This document shows positions 25,471 through 35,855 of a DNA stretch of 39,354 bases, piece after piece (position 1 is the stretch's first letter; each line of letters starts with the position of its first letter). The stretch comes from Eubacteriales bacterium. Lineage in GTDB: Bacteria > Bacillota > Clostridia > Oscillospirales > Oscillospiraceae. The notes under the pieces were generated by a model that saw only the letters and a list, made by a program, of their open reading frames with translations, did no database searches and was not told the DNA's origin. Both the position numbers and the translations under genes were made by a program. The stretch lies in assembly GCA_030533415.1 (NCBI GenBank), contig JAUNJE010000028.1, positions 1 through 39,354 of the forward strand, written 5' to 3'.

Positions 25471-25956
25471 ATGAAAACCCAAGGACATGTTTTCAAGTAT
25501 CCCGACAATGTGGATACCGACGTTATCATCCCCGCCCGGTACCTAAACACCGCCGATGCCGCCGAGCTTGCCAAGCACTGCATGGAGGACATCGACGCCT
25601 CCTTCGTGGGGAAAGTCCAGCCCGGAGATATCATGGTGGCCGGCTGGAACTTCGGCTGCGGCTCCTCCCGGGAGCACGCCCCCCTGGTCATCAAGACCTG
25701 CGGCACCGGCTGCGTCATCGCCAAGAGCTTTGCCAGAATTTTCTACCGCAACGCCATCAACATCGGCATGCCCATTCTGGAATGCGAGGCGGCCGCCGGG
25801 GAAATCCAGGCCGGGGATGAGGTCGCCATTGATTTCGATTCCGGCATCATCTCCGACCTGACCACGGGCAAGACCTATCAGGCGGAGCCTTTTCCGGAGT
25901 TTATCCAAAATATCATTCGCAAGGGCGGATTGCTTGCTTCTTTGAAGGAGATGTGA
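25471..25956 (+). CDS. leuD: 3-isopropylmalate dehydratase, small subunit
   Basis: 161-residue swivel-domain partner of LeuC. It has the opening [16 protein letters not shown], the substrate-contacting [11 protein letters not shown] loop and the following [13 protein letters not shown]. The ATG at 25471 follows AAGGAGG and lies 2 bases after the leuC stop; an upstream open stretch in the same frame is inside leuC. The short length is normal for this LeuD group. Confidence 0.95.
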   Translation: MKTQGHVFKYPDNVDTDVIIPARYLNTADAAELAKHCMEDIDASFVGKVQPGDIMVAGWNFGCGSSREHAPLVIKTCGTGCVIAKSFARIFYRNAINIGMPILECEAAAGEIQAGDEVAIDFDSGIISDLTTGKTYQAEPFPEFIQNIIRKGGLLASLKEM

Positions 25957-25960
25957 TATA

Positions 25961-27049
25961 ATGCAAAAGAATATCGCGGTCATCCGCGGCGACGGCATCG
26001 GCCCGGAAATCGTGGAACAGGCCCTGCTGGTTTTGGACAAGGTGGCCCGGCTGTACGGCCACACCTTTACATACACCGATGTGGACATGGGCGGCTGCGC
26101 CATTGACAAATGGGGCGATCCCCTGCCCCAGGCAATGCTGGACAAGTGCACCGCCTCCGACAGCGTCCTTTTGGGCTCCGTCGGTGGCCCCAAATGGGAC
26201 AATGTTCCGGGCCACATGCGTCCGGAAAAGGGCCTGCTTCGGCTCCGGGCGGGAATGGAAGTCTACAGCAATAACCGTCCCGCGAAAATCTGGCCCCAGC
26301 TGGCCGCCGCTTCTCCCCTGAAGCGGGAGGTCGTGGACAAGGGCATCGACTTCATCATCGTCCGGGAGCTGATCGGCGGCATTTACTTCGGCAGGCATGA
26401 GACAGTCTGCGAAAACGGGGAACAGGCCGCCATCGATGAGCTTCGCTATTCGGAAAGCGAAATCCGCCGCATCGGCCGGATCGGCTTTGAAACCGCCCGG
26501 AAGCGGAACAAGAAGCTGTGCTCCGTGGAAAAGAGCAACGTCCTCGATTCCTCCCGGCTTTGGAAGAAGGTCATGCACGAGCTGGCCGCGGAATACCCCG
26601 ACGTCGCTTTAAGCGACATGCTGGTGGACAACTGCGCCATGCAGATCGTCAAGGATCCCAGCCAGTTCGACGTAATCGTGACGGAGAACATGTTCGGCGA
26701 TATTCTCTCCGACGAAGCCTCCATGATCACCGGTTCCATCGGTATGATTCCCTCCTCCTCCCTGGGCCGGTCCTCCTGCGGCCTGTACGAGCCAATCCAC
26801 GGCTCCGCCCCGGACATCGCGGGCAAGGACATTGCCAACCCCATCGGCACCATCCTGGCTGCCGCCATGATGCTGCGCTTCTCCTTTGACATGGTAGCGG
26901 AAGCGGACGCGGTGGAAGCAGCCGTCTCCGCTGTTCTGGACAAAGGCTACCGCACAAGAGACATTCTCCCCACCGATGCCGCCGGCTGCACCCTGGTCGG
27001 CTGCAGGGAAATGGGCAGATTGATTATAGAAAACCTAAAGAAAGGATGA
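25961..27049 (+). CDS. leuB: 3-isopropylmalate dehydrogenase
   Basis: 362-residue NAD-dependent beta-decarboxylating dehydrogenase that forms 2-oxoisocaproate. It has the RGDGIGPEIVEQ start, the substrate arginines in MRPEKGLLRLRAGM, the MLVDNCAMQI segment, the metal-binding NMFGDILSDEASM aspartates and the nucleotide loop EPIHGSAPDIAGKDIANP. The last also fits isopropylmalate rather than isocitrate as substrate. It starts 4 bases after leuD. Confidence 0.96.
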   Translation: MQKNIAVIRGDGIGPEIVEQALLVLDKVARLYGHTFTYTDVDMGGCAIDKWGDPLPQAMLDKCTASDSVLLGSVGGPKWDNVPGHMRPEKGLLRLRAGMEVYSNNRPAKIWPQLAAASPLKREVVDKGIDFIIVRELIGGIYFGRHETVCENGEQAAIDELRYSESEIRRIGRIGFETARKRNKKLCSVEKSNVLDSSRLWKKVMHELAAEYPDVALSDMLVDNCAMQIVKDPSQFDVIVTENMFGDILSDEASMITGSIGMIPSSSLGRSSCGLYEPIHGSAPDIAGKDIANPIGTILAAAMMLRFSFDMVAEADAVEAAVSAVLDKGYRTRDILPTDAAGCTLVGCREMGRLIIENLKKG

Positions 27050-27053
27050 TGGC

Positions 27054-28724
27054 ATGAAACTATCCGGTTCCGATATCATCGTTCGCACCCTGATCGAGCA
27101 GGGTGTCCAGGTGGTCTTTGGCTACCCCGGCGGCCAGGTCATCAACATTTATGACTCTCTTTACAAATACCGTGAGGAATTAAAGCACGTCCTCACCGCC
27201 CATGAGCAGGGCGCGTCCCACGCCGCCGACGGCTACGCCCGGGCCACCGGGCAGGTGGGCGTGGTCATTGCCACCTCCGGCCCCGGCGCCACCAACCTGG
27301 TTACGGGCATTGCTACCGCTTATTTGGATTCTGTCCCCCTGATCGCCATTACCGGCAACGTGTCAAATACCGTCATTGGCACCGATGGTTTTCAGGAAAT
27401 CGACATCACAGGCATTACGCTGCCCATTACCAAGCACAACTATTTCATCGGCTCTATTGAAGTACTGGCAGATACCATCCGGGAGGCCTTCCGCCTTGCC
27501 AAATCCGGCCGCCCCGGCCCCGTGCTGATCGACGTGCCCAAGGATGTGCAGGTGGCCATGTACGACTACGAACCTCAGCCGGTGGTTGCCGCCGACGAGG
27601 TCTGTGCCGCCAAGGATATCCGCATTCAGCAAGCCGCCGCCTGCATCAACGCCGCGCAAAGGCCCTTCCTCTACTTCGGCGGCGGCCTGATCACCAGCGG
27701 CGCCCAGGACGAACTGCTGCAAATGGCGGAAATCATTGACGCCCCCATGGGCTGTTCCTTAATGGGCATTTCCGGCGTTCCCACCAATCATCCCCGCTTT
27801 CTGGGGATGCAGGGTATGCACGGCCACTACGCCTGCTCTATGGCCATGCACCATGCCGATGTGATCATCGCCATGGGCGCCCGGTTTAATGACCGGGTCA
27901 CCGGAAACCGGGCCAAGTTTGCCCGCACCGCCAAGATCGTCCATATCGACATCGACGGCGCCGAGCTGGGCAAAACCGTAAGTCCCACCCATGGCCTGCG
28001 GGGCGACGTGAAGAAAACCCTGCAAAAGCTACTCCCTCTGCTGGAAAAATCCCAGCATCCTGAGTGGCAGGCATCCATCGCGAAGCTGCGTGAGGAGGAG
28101 GCCGCCGGGCTGGATTGCCGGGACGGCATGACGCCCCGGAACATCATCACCATGCTGAACCGCTATCTGGGGGAAAACACCCCGGTGGCCACCGATGTGG
28201 GCCAGCACCAGATGTGGGCCGCCCAATATTTGAATCTGAAAAACAGCCGCCGTTTTATCTCCAGTGGCGGTCTGGGCACCATGGGCTTCGGCATGGGTGC
28301 GGCCATCGGCGCCTCCATGGGCACGGGAGAGCGTTCCGTGCTGGTTACGGGAGACGGAAGCTTCGGCATGAACCTGAACGAGCTGGCTACCGCCGTGGCC
28401 AACAGAGTCCCCCTGGTGATCCTGCTGCTGAACAACAGCGTGCTTGGCATGGTGCGCCAGTGGCAGACCCTGTTCTTTGATAAGCATTACTCCAACACGG
28501 TGCTGACGGACCGCCAGACCGACTTTGTGCAGCTGGCCCAGGCCTTCGGCGCCCAGGGCAGCCGGGCGCTGACCTTGGAGGAATTGGAGGCCTCCTTTGA
28601 CAAGGCTTTTGCCTGCGATGGCCCTTATCTGATCGACTGCGCCATCGACAAGGACGAGTTCGTCCTTCCCATGCTGCCCCCCGGCGGTTCCATGGATGAC
28701 ATCATTGTAAGGATCGGAGACTGA
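27054..28724 (+). CDS. ilvB: Acetolactate synthase, large (catalytic) subunit
   Basis: 556-residue ThDP- and FAD-dependent enzyme that makes acetolactate or acetohydroxybutyrate, common to valine, leucine and isoleucine. Visible are the catalytic glutamate E51 in TAHEQGASHAADGYARA, the GTDGFQEIDITG segment, the FAD domain around GARFNDRVTGN and the ThDP/Mg motif GDGSFGMNLNELATA. AAAGGATG precedes the ATG, 4 bases after leuB. It is biosynthetic (AHAS) rather than catabolic because ilvN follows directly. Confidence 0.96.
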   Translation: MKLSGSDIIVRTLIEQGVQVVFGYPGGQVINIYDSLYKYREELKHVLTAHEQGASHAADGYARATGQVGVVIATSGPGATNLVTGIATAYLDSVPLIAITGNVSNTVIGTDGFQEIDITGITLPITKHNYFIGSIEVLADTIREAFRLAKSGRPGPVLIDVPKDVQVAMYDYEPQPVVAADEVCAAKDIRIQQAAACINAAQRPFLYFGGGLITSGAQDELLQMAEIIDAPMGCSLMGISGVPTNHPRFLGMQGMHGHYACSMAMHHADVIIAMGARFNDRVTGNRAKFARTAKIVHIDIDGAELGKTVSPTHGLRGDVKKTLQKLLPLLEKSQHPEWQASIAKLREEEAAGLDCRDGMTPRNIITMLNRYLGENTPVATDVGQHQMWAAQYLNLKNSRRFISSGGLGTMGFGMGAAIGASMGTGERSVLVTGDGSFGMNLNELATAVANRVPLVILLLNNSVLGMVRQWQTLFFDKHYSNTVLTDRQTDFVQLAQAFGAQGSRALTLEELEASFDKAFACDGPYLIDCAIDKDEFVLPMLPPGGSMDDIIVRIGD

Positions 28725-28725
28725 T

Positions 28726-30274
<1,549 letters not shown>

Positions 30275-30456
30275 ATGGATAATTGAAAATTGAGAATTAA
30301 AAATTAAGGTATCCCCTGTGGGGATGATTCAAAAAATCACATTTTTACTCTGAATATATCCTTTCAAACGCAGGCTCATCATAATGCCCATTTTTCAATT
30401 TGTCCCCGAAGGGGACACCACAATTTTCAATTATCAATTTCCAATTTTCAATTCAT
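30275..30456. repeat. MITE-like inverted-repeat element between ilvC and ilvD
   Basis: 182 bp of AT-rich DNA bounded by related inverted arms: 30275-30309 (ATGGATAATTGAAAATTGAG start) and 30418-30456 (reverse complement starts ATGAATTGAAAATTGG). Inside are two small perfect hairpins, ATCCCC-TGT-GGGGAT (30311-30325) and GTCCCC-GAA-GGGGAC (30402-30416). No transposase is encoded. The make-up fits a non-autonomous miniature transposon or palindromic repeat family; target-site duplication is not clear. It lies inside the operon, so its RNA could fold or be processed between ilvC and ilvD. Confidence 0.7.
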
Positions 30457-30506
30457 CTTTTGTCATCATCCCTTTTTCCAATTTTCAAGAAAGCAGGAAT
30501 CCTGTT

Positions 30507-32165
30507 ATGATAAAAGACACCATCGTCAACGGTCCCCAGAATGCCCCTCACCGCAGCCTGTACCACGCCCTGGGCCTGACCAAGGAAGAGCAGCAGCGGC
30601 CCCTGATCGGCATTGTCAGCTCCTATAACGAGATCGTCCCCGGCCACATGAATCTGGATAAGATCGTGGAAGCCGTAAAGCTGGGCGTGGCCATGGCCGG
30701 CGGCACCCCCATCGTTTTCCCCGCCATTGCCGTCTGTGACGGCATCGCCATGGGCCACGAGGGCATGAAATATTCCCTGGTCACCCGGGACCTGATTGCC
30801 GACTCCACCGAGGCCATGGCCCGCGCCCACGGCTTTGACGGCCTGGTCATGGTCCCCAACTGTGACAAAAACGTGCCGGGCCTGCTGATGGCCGCGGCCC
30901 GGGTCAATATCCCCACCATTTTCGTCAGCGGCGGCCCCATGCTGGCGGGCCGGGTGAACGGCAAGAAAACCAGCCTTTCCAGTATGTTCGAGGCCGTGGG
31001 CGCCTTCTCCGCCGGGAAAATCGACGAAGCACAGCTGACCGTCTGCGAGGAAAATACCTGCCCCACCTGCGGCTCCTGCTCCGGCATGTACACAGCCAAC
31101 TCCATGAACTGCCTGACGGAGGTTCTGGGCATGGGCCTTCGGGGCAACGGCACCATTCCCGCCGTGTATTCCGCCCGCATTGAGCTGGCAAAGCACGCCG
31201 GTATGCAGGTCATGGAACTGGTCCGCAAGAATATCCGGCCCCGTGACATCATGACTGCCTCCGCCATCCGCAACGCCCTGACCGCCGACATGGCCCTGGG
31301 CTGCTCCACCAACTCCATGCTCCACCTGCCCGCCATTGCCAACGAGTGCGGCGTGGAATTCAACCTTGACATGGCCAACGAAATCAGCGCTGTCACCCCG
31401 AACCTGTGCCACCTGGCCCCTGCCGGTCCCACCTATATGGAGGACCTGAACGAGGCCGGCGGCGTCTACGCCGTGCTGAAGGAACTGACCAAGCGGAATC
31501 TGCTGGATACCTCCGTCATGACGGTCACGGGCAAGACCCTGGGGGAGAACATCGCCTCTGCCGTCAACCGGGACACCTCCGTCATCCGGCCTGTGGAAAA
31601 TCCCTACTCCCCCACCGGCGGCATTGCCGTGCTCCACGGCAACCTGGCCCCCGAGGGCAGCGTGGTCAAGCGCAGCGCCGTTCTGCCGGAGATGCTGGTG
31701 CACGAAGGCCCTGCCCGGGTCTTTGAATGCGAGGAGGATGCCCAGGCGGCCATCAATTCCGGGAAGATTCAGCCCGGCGATGTGGTGGTCATCCGCTATG
31801 AAGGCCCCAAGGGCGGTCCCGGTATGCGGGAAATGCTGAACCCCACCTCCGCCATTATGGGCATGGGCTTGGGCAACAGCGTGGCGCTGATCACCGACGG
31901 ACGGTTCAGCGGCGCCACCCGGGGCGCCTGTATCGGCCATGTCTCCCCCGAAGCCGCTTCCGGCGGCCCCATCGGCGTGGTTCGCGACGGTGACATCATC
32001 AGCATCGACATTCCCAGCAACCGTCTGGAGCTGAAAATCAGCGATGCGGAACTGGAACAGCGTATGGCCGCCTTTGCGCCTAAGAAGAAGGAACTGTCCG
32101 GCTATCTGAAACGCTATGCCGCCCTGGTTTCCAGCGGCGCAAAGGGCGCGATTTTGAACGTATGA
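30507..32165 (+). CDS. ilvD: Dihydroxy-acid dehydratase
   Basis: 552-residue Fe-S dehydratase forming 2-oxoisovalerate and 2-oxo-3-methylvalerate. Cluster cysteines are in [10 protein letters not shown] (about C118) and [17 protein letters not shown]; the C-terminal [21 protein letters not shown] is diagnostic. The ATG at 30507 begins the family-typical [20 protein letters not shown]. The open frame upstream is inside the MITE-like repeat and is not part of the gene. The preceding AAAGCAGGAAT is a modest ribosome binding site. The stop overlaps the next start (ATGA). Confidence 0.96.
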   Translation: MIKDTIVNGPQNAPHRSLYHALGLTKEEQQRPLIGIVSSYNEIVPGHMNLDKIVEAVKLGVAMAGGTPIVFPAIAVCDGIAMGHEGMKYSLVTRDLIADSTEAMARAHGFDGLVMVPNCDKNVPGLLMAAARVNIPTIFVSGGPMLAGRVNGKKTSLSSMFEAVGAFSAGKIDEAQLTVCEENTCPTCGSCSGMYTANSMNCLTEVLGMGLRGNGTIPAVYSARIELAKHAGMQVMELVRKNIRPRDIMTASAIRNALTADMALGCSTNSMLHLPAIANECGVEFNLDMANEISAVTPNLCHLAPAGPTYMEDLNEAGGVYAVLKELTKRNLLDTSVMTVTGKTLGENIASAVNRDTSVIRPVENPYSPTGGIAVLHGNLAPEGSVVKRSAVLPEMLVHEGPARVFECEEDAQAAINSGKIQPGDVVVIRYEGPKGGPGMREMLNPTSAIMGMGLGNSVALITDGRFSGATRGACIGHVSPEAASGGPIGVVRDGDIISIDIPSNRLELKISDAELEQRMAAFAPKKKELSGYLKRYAALVSSGAKGAILNV

Positions 32166-33424
32166 CCAAGCGGACTGCTGACACCGCTCCTTCCGCGGAA
32201 TTCCCCCCGGCGGAGCCTGTAACCCAACGCACAGCCCTGGAGCGCCTGAATATCCGGCTCCATTCCCTGTCCATTTTTCGTGCGCTGCTTCGTGACCCCG
32301 TGATCCTCGGTCTGAGCGCTTATCTCGGCACTTTGCAACATGGGCCTGTGGAGGAGTCCGTAAACCAGTATGGCAATTTTGTATGCCAGCTTTACAACAC
32401 GGACAAGCGTACACTGGCAGGCTACATCCAGCACATCGTCAACAATGACGAAAACGCCTATATCCGTATGATCGGCAAAGCCGCCGCTCCCTGGCCGGAA
32501 ATGGAAGCCGCAGTCAGGGAAGAACTGGCCGTGCTGCAGGCCGTGGCTGACCTGACCCCGGAGTCCCTGCGGCAGGGGCTTGATTGGGACGGATACCTGC
32601 CTGGCTTCGCCACCAAAACGCTGGACATCGCGGAAAGCTACCGGGAACGCTGTGCCAATATCAGCCGTTATGGCTACGGCATCTACGCCAAGCACCGGAT
32701 GTTCTACATCAATGCGGAAAACCGGATCGTCCCCGTTCACAATCCCGATCAGACCCGGCTGTCCTCCCTCATCGACTACAAGCGGGAGCAGCAGATCATT
32801 CTGGACAACACCCTGGCGCTGCTGGAGGGAAAGCCCGCCGCCAACATCCTGCTGACCGGCGACGCCGGTACCGGCAAATCCTCCACCGTCAAGGCCGTGG
32901 TCAACGAGCTGGCCCATAAGGGCCTGCGGATCCTGGAAGTCCGCAAGGAACAGCTCCACGCCATCCCCGCCATCTTAGACGAGCTGAACGGCAATCCGCT
33001 GAAATTCATCCTGTTCATTGACGATTTGTCATTTCAGAAGGACGACGATAATTTCAGCGCCCTGAAAGCCATTCTGGAGGGCAGTGTCTCCGCCAAATCC
33101 CGGAATGTGGTGATTTACGCCACCTCCAACCGCCGCCATCTGGTGAAGGAAAGCTTCTCCGGCCGGGACGGGGACGACGTCCACCGCAACGACACCATGC
33201 AGGAGATTCTCTCCCTGTCGGAGCGGTTCGGCATCCAGGTCACCTTCCAGAAGCCGGACAAAACGACCTATCTCGGCATCGTTCACCATCTGGCCCGGGA
33301 AAAGGGTGTACAGATGACGGACAGCGAGCTGGACATGCTGGCCGAGCGGTTTGCCCTGGGACGGGGCGGCCGCAGTGCAAGAGCCGCCACCCAGTTCATT
33401 GACAGCCTGCTGGCAAAGCAGTAG
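32162..33424 (+). CDS. DUF815-type AAA+ ATPase
   Basis: 420-residue protein resembling the DUF815 family of P-loop ATPases. The N-terminal helical region (about 1-200) is followed by an ATPase core: Walker [10 protein letters not shown] (233-241), Walker [10 protein letters not shown] (282-290), and a sensor-1-like [15 protein letters not shown] (about 318-332). A small C-terminal helical lid has [20 protein letters not shown]. The biochemical role of DUF815 proteins is not established to my knowledge. Its ATG overlaps the ilvD stop, so it is translationally coupled to the branched-chain operon and shares its T-box control. It is followed by a strong terminator. A chaperone-like or regulatory ATPase is possible; no direct evidence. 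Confidence 0.8.
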   Translation: MTKRTADTAPSAEFPPAEPVTQRTALERLNIRLHSLSIFRALLRDPVILGLSAYLGTLQHGPVEESVNQYGNFVCQLYNTDKRTLAGYIQHIVNNDENAYIRMIGKAAAPWPEMEAAVREELAVLQAVADLTPESLRQGLDWDGYLPGFATKTLDIAESYRERCANISRYGYGIYAKHRMFYINAENRIVPVHNPDQTRLSSLIDYKREQQIILDNTLALLEGKPAANILLTGDAGTGKSSTVKAVVNELAHKGLRILEVRKEQLHAIPAILDELNGNPLKFILFIDDLSFQKDDDNFSALKAILEGSVSAKSRNVVIYATSNRRHLVKESFSGRDGDDVHRNDTMQEILSLSERFGIQVTFQKPDKTTYLGIVHHLAREKGVQMTDSELDMLAERFALGRGGRSARAATQFIDSLLAKQ

Positions 33425-33426
33425 AA

Positions 33427-33460
33427 GAAAAAGCACGGTCCTGCCCGGACCGTGCTTTTC
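33427..33460. terminator. Bidirectional terminator after the ilv-leu operon
   Basis: AAAAGCACGGTCC pairs with GGACCGTGCTTTT around TGCCC, with T-rich tails on both strands. It separates the converging DUF815 gene (plus) and the small membrane protein gene (minus). Confidence 0.88.
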
Positions 33461-33465
33461 TTCTC

Positions 33466-33897
33466 TTACGCGTAACCCCAGTCCCGCAGTATCCACGCCC
33501 CACTACCGGTCTGAGATAAAATCCACTCCCAATTGCGGTAGGTGCTGTTAGGATTCAGGCTGCCATCTCCGCCGGACCCATCTACCTCAAAGCTGGAGGT
33601 AATGACCACGATCCGGTCAGCTTCATACTGTTCCGCCCACGCCTGGCTATGCTGGTTTCCAAAGGATGTTTCGTCGTATACCAGCTCCGTCAGCGTGCAC
33701 CCGCTGAAGTCCCGCCGGAACTTCTTTTCCACAATATCCATCATTTTTTCGATTTCCCGCTCCGTATACAGGTCACTGTCCCCAATGACCCGGCGCACAT
33801 GGGATGTATCGCCGCCTCCCTGCCGCATAAATACAAGCAGGGCCACTGCGGCCGCCAAAAGAATGCCGGCTGCAAAAACTGCTTTTTTCTGCATCAT
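33466..33897 (-). CDS. Small membrane-anchored protein of unknown function
   Basis: 143 residues with a basic start and one hydrophobic segment (about 5-24), then about 115 residues probably outside the cell. The C terminus is tryptophan-rich (YRNWEWILSQ and WILRDWGYA) and looks like a compact beta-domain. No lipobox cysteine is seen, so it is likely a signal anchor rather than a lipoprotein. I do not recognise a named family. Two ATGs are adjacent (33897, 33894); GGAGGT is best spaced for the second. Monocistronic, convergent with the ilv-leu operon and divergent from the nitroreductase gene. Confidence 0.65.
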   Translation of the reverse strand: MMQKKAVFAAGILLAAAVALLVFMRQGGGDTSHVRRVIGDSDLYTEREIEKMMDIVEKKFRRDFSGCTLTELVYDETSFGNQHSQAWAEQYEADRIVVITSSFEVDGSGGDGSLNPNSTYRNWEWILSQTGSGAWILRDWGYA

Positions 33898-33966
33898 AAC
33901 ACCTCCTTTTTCAAAGATAGCACAGATTTCCGGACTTGTAAAATTAAGAATTCCTTAATGCCGCAA

Positions 33967-33995
33967 TTGACGCGGCGCTTCCCGAACGGTATAAT
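33967..33995 (+). promoter_or_regulatory. Promoter of the nitroreductase gene
   Basis: TTGACG (33967-33972), a 17-bp spacer and TATAAT (33990-33995), leaving a leader of about 17 bases that is mostly ribosome binding site. Confidence 0.8.
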
Positions 33996-34018
33996 GAAAG
34001 AAAAAAGGAGGCATCTTT

Positions 34019-34546
34019 ATGGATTTTTTAGAAATCGCCAAAGCCCGGCAGTCCTGCCGCAGCTATGACGAAACAAAGCCCGTGGAGCAGGAGAAATTGG
34101 ACGCCATTCTGGAAGCCGCCCGCCTGTCTCCCTCCGCCTGCAACGGCCAGCCCTACCACTTCACGGTCTGCCGGGGCGGCACTGCCAAGGCTGTCGCCGC
34201 CGCCACCGCCGGCATGGGAATGAACAAATTCGCGGCCCAGGCCCCGGTTCTGATCGTAATATCCGAGGCACCCTATGTCAAATCCGCCGCAGTGGGGTCG
34301 CGGCTCAAAAAAATCGACTACCGCTCCATTGACATCGGCATTGCCGCCGCCTACCTCACCGCCGAGGCCAACACCCAAGGACTGGCCACCTGTATTCTGG
34401 GCTGGCTGGATGATGGAAAAATCCGGGAAATCTGCGGTCTGGACGCTCCCGTCCGGCTGGTCGTCACCCTGGGCTACGCCAAGGAAGGCGATCCTGTCCG
34501 CCCGAAAAAGCGGAAGTCTCTTTCCGAACTGGTGACGGAAAAATAG
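34019..34546 (+). CDS. Nitroreductase-family flavoprotein
   Basis: 175-residue FMN-dependent oxidoreductase of the nitroreductase superfamily. The phosphate-binding segment ARQSCRSYDETKPVE near the N terminus, AARLSPSACNGQPYHF (about 32-47) and the C-terminal LGYAKEGDPVRPKKRKSLSE match the compact clostridial subgroup. Members reduce nitro compounds, quinones or other acceptors with NAD(P)H; the natural substrate is unknown. AAAGGAGG is 7-8 bases before the ATG. Single gene with its own promoter and terminator. Confidence 0.88.
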   Translation: MDFLEIAKARQSCRSYDETKPVEQEKLDAILEAARLSPSACNGQPYHFTVCRGGTAKAVAAATAGMGMNKFAAQAPVLIVISEAPYVKSAAVGSRLKKIDYRSIDIGIAAAYLTAEANTQGLATCILGWLDDGKIREICGLDAPVRLVVTLGYAKEGDPVRPKKRKSLSELVTEK

Positions 34547-34607
34547 TCCCGGATATTTTAAGGGTACTGGTGCAAACCCGGTCATAATGTTTTAAGAAAC
34601 TCTCACG

Positions 34608-34646
34608 GTCTGCCATCCTCATTGCCGGATGGCAGACTTTCCTTTC
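34608..34646 (+). terminator. Terminator after the nitroreductase gene
   Basis: GTCTGCCATCC (34608-34618) pairs perfectly with GGATGGCAGAC (34627-34637) around an 8-nt loop, followed by TTTCCTTTC. Confidence 0.8.
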
Positions 34647-34660
34647 GGGCGAAAATCCTC

Positions 34661-34689
34661 TTGACACCGGCGCTGCACTATGCTACAAT
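34661..34689 (+). promoter_or_regulatory. Promoter of the sdpR-yhfC-sdpI operon
   Basis: TTGACA (34661-34666), a 17-bp spacer and TACAAT (34684-34689). The operator palindrome starts 3 bases after the -10, covering the transcription start. Confidence 0.85.
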
Positions 34690-34691
34690 AC

Positions 34692-34718
34692 ATTTAACAA
34701 TTAAGTTAATTGTTAAAT
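34692..34718. promoter_or_regulatory. Perfect 13-bp-arm operator palindrome for the SdpR-like repressor
   Basis: ATTTAACAATTAA (34692-34704), one central G, then TTAATTGTTAAAT (34706-34718). The symmetry is perfect and it lies on the transcription start, as expected for ArsR/SdpR autorepression. It ends about 22 bp before the regulator's ATG. Confidence 0.85.
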
Positions 34719-34740
34719 AAGCAGCAAAGGAGGTGGTGCC

Positions 34741-35013
34741 ATGGGCTTGCAGCAAACCCTGAAAGCACTCTCTGACCCCACCCGGCGGGAAATTCTGAAC
34801 CTTTTGAAAACCGGGAAGCGCTCCGCCGGTGAAATCTGCGGCCATTTCAATATCACCGCCGCCGCCATTTCCCGGCACCTGTCCGTCCTCAAGGATGCCG
34901 ACCTGATCAGCGACACCCGGGAGGGAAAGTACATTTTCTATGAGCTGAATGTCTCCGTCCTGGAGGAAATCATGCTCTGGATCACCGACTTGAAAGGAGA
35001 AAGTGAAACATGA
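34741..35013 (+). CDS. sdpR: ArsR-family autorepressor (SdpR-like)
   Basis: 90-residue winged-helix regulator. The start LQQTLKALSDPTRREILNLL and recognition helix in ITAAAISRHLSVLKDADLI (about 38-56) are typical of the SdpR group of ArsR proteins; there are no metal-binding cysteine motifs (ELCVCDL absent). In Bacillus subtilis SdpR represses its own operon with sdpI until SdpI sequesters it at the membrane. Here a perfect palindrome sits on the promoter and SdpI-like genes follow. AAAGGAGG lies 7 bases before the ATG. It overlaps the next gene by 4 bases. Confidence 0.88.
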   Translation: MGLQQTLKALSDPTRREILNLLKTGKRSAGEICGHFNITAAAISRHLSVLKDADLISDTREGKYIFYELNVSVLEEIMLWITDLKGESET

Positions 35014-35855
35014 TCCCCACTGCTACCATTCTGGCCTGCTTCATCACCCTGTTTGTCAGCCTGATTCTGCCCGTCCTGATTCTGATTGGATACTGTGTCA
35101 AAAATAAAGGCCAGGGAATTTTCTCCGCCTGGCTCCTCGGAGCGGCAGGCTTCCTCGTGACACAAATGATGATCCGCCTCCCCCTGCTGAACATCCTGTC
35201 GGCAAGCAGCGGATTCCTTGTCTTCGCCCAGGCGCACCCGTTTCTGTACTACCTGTTTCTGGCCTTCACCGCCGCCCTGTTTGAGCTGGTGGGGCGGTTC
35301 ACCGTGGCGCGGCTGCTGGGCACGAACCGAACCTTTTCCCGTTCCTTGGCCGCGGGCCTGGGACATGGCGGAATTGAGGCCATGCTGCTGATCGGTTTGA
35401 CCTATGTCAACAATCTGATCTATCTGTTTATGATCCGCTCCGGTTCCTTTGACGCCCTGATCGCCCAAACCGCCGCAGCAGGGGCCGACGTCAGCCAGCT
35501 TACGCTTCTCCGGGACTCCCTGCTTCAAACCTCCAGCGCTATGTTTCTTCTGGCCGGGCTGGAACGGCTGCTGACCATGATTATCCAGACAGCTATGTCA
35601 GTCATCGTCTGCTATGCCGTTCATACCCGGCGCACCGTTCCCGGACTACTGATATGCCTGGGCATCCACACCCTTTTGGACCTCTCCACATTCATTGCGG
35701 CGCTCTCCACGGAATCCATGGGCAGCGTGCTCTCCCAAACCGCCGCTTACGGCATCGTTTACGCATTGCTTACAATCATCGCGCTGGCGTCGCTGCAGGT
35801 ATTGAAAAATATCCGGGCACGTTGGAACACCGCCCCCACAGGAGGCAGCCTATGA
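35010..35855 (+). CDS. YhfC-family putative intramembrane peptidase
   Basis: 281-residue membrane protein with seven or eight hydrophobic segments, resembling the YhfC family (DUF2324, putative glutamic-type intramembrane protease). Polar residues within membrane helices are family-like: AALFELVGRF (E, R), LGHGGIEAMLL (H, E) and a late CLGIHTLLDL histidine. The ATG overlaps the sdpR stop and the TGA overlaps the sdpI start, so the three genes are translationally coupled. Protease activity is proposed for the family but not shown by this sequence; in this operon it could process a signal or toxin peptide, or act in relief of SdpR. Confidence 0.78.
   Translation: MIPTATILACFITLFVSLILPVLILIGYCVKNKGQGIFSAWLLGAAGFLVTQMMIRLPLLNILSASSGFLVFAQAHPFLYYLFLAFTAALFELVGRFTVARLLGTNRTFSRSLAAGLGHGGIEAMLLIGLTYVNNLIYLFMIRSGSFDALIAQTAAAGADVSQLTLLRDSLLQTSSAMFLLAGLERLLTMIIQTAMSVIVCYAVHTRRTVPGLLICLGIHTLLDLSTFIAALSTESMGSVLSQTAAYGIVYALLTIIALASLQVLKNIRARWNTAPTGGSL

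Noticed and set aside
30384-30506. 41-codon upstream extension of ilvD
   Set aside because: It is made of MITE-like repeat sequence; the conserved dehydratase N terminus begins at the ATG at 30507.
30453-32414. 653-codon open frame opposite ilvD
   Set aside because: Mirror frame of a codon-biased gene; antisense to the conserved ilvD frame and running into the MITE-like repeat.
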